A stretch of DNA of 64,000 nt, from assembly GCA_028289645.1 (NCBI GenBank), contig JANQOK010000017.1, forward strand, positions 1 through 64,000. Direction: 5' to 3'. The position numbers and the translations under genes were made by a program. Position 1 is the stretch's first letter; each line of letters begins with the position of its first letter. Source of the DNA: Anderseniella sp. (GTDB lineage: Bacteria > Pseudomonadota > Alphaproteobacteria > Rhizobiales > Aestuariivirgaceae). Of the stretch, positions 62,665 through 64,000 are shown in pieces. The notes beneath the pieces are model-generated. The model was not told the DNA's origin. It worked only from the letters and a program-made list of their open reading frames with translations, and made no database searches.

Positions 62665-64000
62665 GTGGCAGGAAAAGAAAATCTGAATTTTCTTAAAAAC
62701 AGAGCGTTGCGTCTGCTTGAAGATGTTCTGATCACCTTTGGCGCAACTGACAGCACGAACTATTTTTCCGATACTCCAATCCGAGTAACCGTTTGGCGTT
62801 CTTTTGCTGCAGATCCGAGATGCCAGCATCGACTATTGATTGAGACGAACAATCGAATACGGGGAAACAGTGCGCTCACTTTGCTTCGAACAATAATTGA
62901 AGAGTACCGAGCATCTTTTGCCGCTGGCTCAAAAACCAGGTTTTCCGAACCAAAACTGGTGGCGTTGGGCAACATAGTTGTCGTAACTGCGGATATGGAC
63001 GCAATGATCCGCGCGATACTTCCAAGTACGGTCTGGTTCTCTCAACTGGATCCGGAAAAAGTCCAGGGATGGATTTCCGATCTGGGATATGTACCGGAAA
63101 CCAGAAACATTTTTGAGCTTAGAGAGTTTCTGACGAATTCTGATCAAATAGCCCTATGGCGATTTCTGGCGGCATGGGTCGCTATCAGGAATGCTGATGC
63201 CGAAGCCCATAAAGCAGCTACGAAGTCGGGCAAGCCAAGTCAGAGTGTCCGGTGGCGCGTTTTAGGAGATACCTGTTCTGCGCTTTTGAAGGTCGCGGCG
63301 CACGATCTGCAAAATTCAATCGACCCGTACGAGCAAAAAGCCGCCCATCGCGCTGTCAAACGCTTCTTCAAGAAACTGCTGAACGATTACATTGATGAGA
63401 TTAAGCGTTTTGCTGAGATCCAAAGCAGTTCTAAAGACAAACAGCCTGCTATCTGGTCAATTGACCTGAACCGGACTGGAGATTTGGCATGTATGAAATC
63501 GCGTAAGACCGTAAAGATTGACGCGGCTGAGAACGTTTTTCAGATTTCAACCAAAGGTATTAACTGGGCGATACTCGATAGTGGTGTCGACGCTACTCAC
63601 AAGGCGTTCTTGAAACCCGGTACCGATCTCAACGGAGAAACAAGCCCAGCTCAATCCAGAGTTAAAGCTACGTACGATTTCACTCGCTTGCTGAATTTTT
63701 TCGAAGGGGATTACAGGAAGATAGTACCTGAAGAACAGTTGATCGAGGCCAAGAAACTGCATCCGAACGAGACTGAAAACAATGCCGTTCTGCTATTTCT
63801 TTATACAACGGGGTTTGTCGAACGCAACGATCAGTTGTCCAGGAAAAACTTTTCTCACGCATTGCAAGATGAGGCAACTCTGACAAACGTCCGCAATTAT
63901 GTGGAAGACGTCAAAAGGCGTCTTACAAACGGTGATTACCTTGACTGGTATTTATTGGAGCCGTTTTTGCGAATTCCCCATTGTCCGTCACATTATGTGC
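62665..64000 (+). CDS. S8-family peptidase-like protein with long N-terminal region (partial; runs off the window, not in the ORF track)
   Basis: Open frame with no stop from GTG 62665 to 64000 (VAGKENLNFLKNRALRLLEDVL...); catalytic-Asp motif KGINWAILDSGVDATHKAF at about 63556-63612; GGAG 12 nt upstream of GTG. Confidence 0.75.
   Translation, partial: MAGKENLNFLKNRALRLLEDVLITFGATDSTNYFSDTPIRVTVWRSFAADPRCQHRLLIETNNRIRGNSALTLLRTIIEEYRASFAAGSKTRFSEPKLVALGNIVVVTADMDAMIRAILPSTVWFSQLDPEKVQGWISDLGYVPETRNIFELREFLTNSDQIALWRFLAAWVAIRNADAEAHKAATKSGKPSQSVRWRVLGDTCSALLKVAAHDLQNSIDPYEQKAAHRAVKRFFKKLLNDYIDEIKRFAEIQSSSKDKQPAIWSIDLNRTGDLACMKSRKTVKIDAAENVFQISTKGINWAILDSGVDATHKAFLKPGTDLNGETSPAQSRVKATYDFTRLLNFFEGDYRKIVPEEQLIEAKKLHPNETENNAVLLFLYTTGFVERNDQLSRKNFSHALQDEATLTNVRNYVEDVKRRLTNGDYLDWYLLEPFLRIPHCPSHYV

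Noticed and set aside
1-64000. CRISPR array, rRNA, tRNA, transposase or prophage genes
   Set aside because: Looked for regular spaced repeats, tRNA T-loop-like motifs and transposase/phage proteins by eye; none found. tRNAscan and minced would be decisive.

Overview
The window is an alphaproteobacterial chromosome segment, most likely Hyphomicrobiales-like by gene order. It is almost entirely coding. Conserved blocks are: slt-dapA-smpB; a NYN-domain gene and folK; rpoZ-rel-pyrE-DUF2062-acpS-lepB-rnc-era-recO; mce-DUF1467-proS-lolC/E-lolD-(HDAC-like)-dnaE; rpsB-tsf-pyrH-frr-uppS-cdsA-dxr-rseP-bamA-fabZ; gltA-gltX-comEC-lexA; and moeA-moaC-trpC-trpD-trpG-trpE. No rRNA, tRNA, CRISPR array, transposase or phage module was recognised by eye. 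Main points of interest: (1) The right end (about 60.4-64.0 kb) holds a possible intracellular subtilase system. It contains an S8 peptidase without a signal peptide but with a kumamolisin-like prodomain. A small gene just upstream looks like a free-standing copy of that prodomain. A second, divergent S8-like protein (GTG start near 62665) runs off the window and is absent from the ORF track. (2) lpxD, lpxA, lpxI and lpxB are missing from the normally conserved bamA-fabZ-gltA interval, leaving fabZ alone. (3) The same ISGVGP helix-hairpin-helix-type C-terminal domain occurs on ribosomal protein S2 and on a small membrane-anchored protein next to an OmpA-like gene. (4) A GTTC-N7-GTTC LexA box lies upstream of lexA. 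(5) Three diverged copies of what looks like a dispersed intergenic repeat were found. (6) Several small ORFs are absent from the ORF track. All family calls are from reading the translations; no database search was run.
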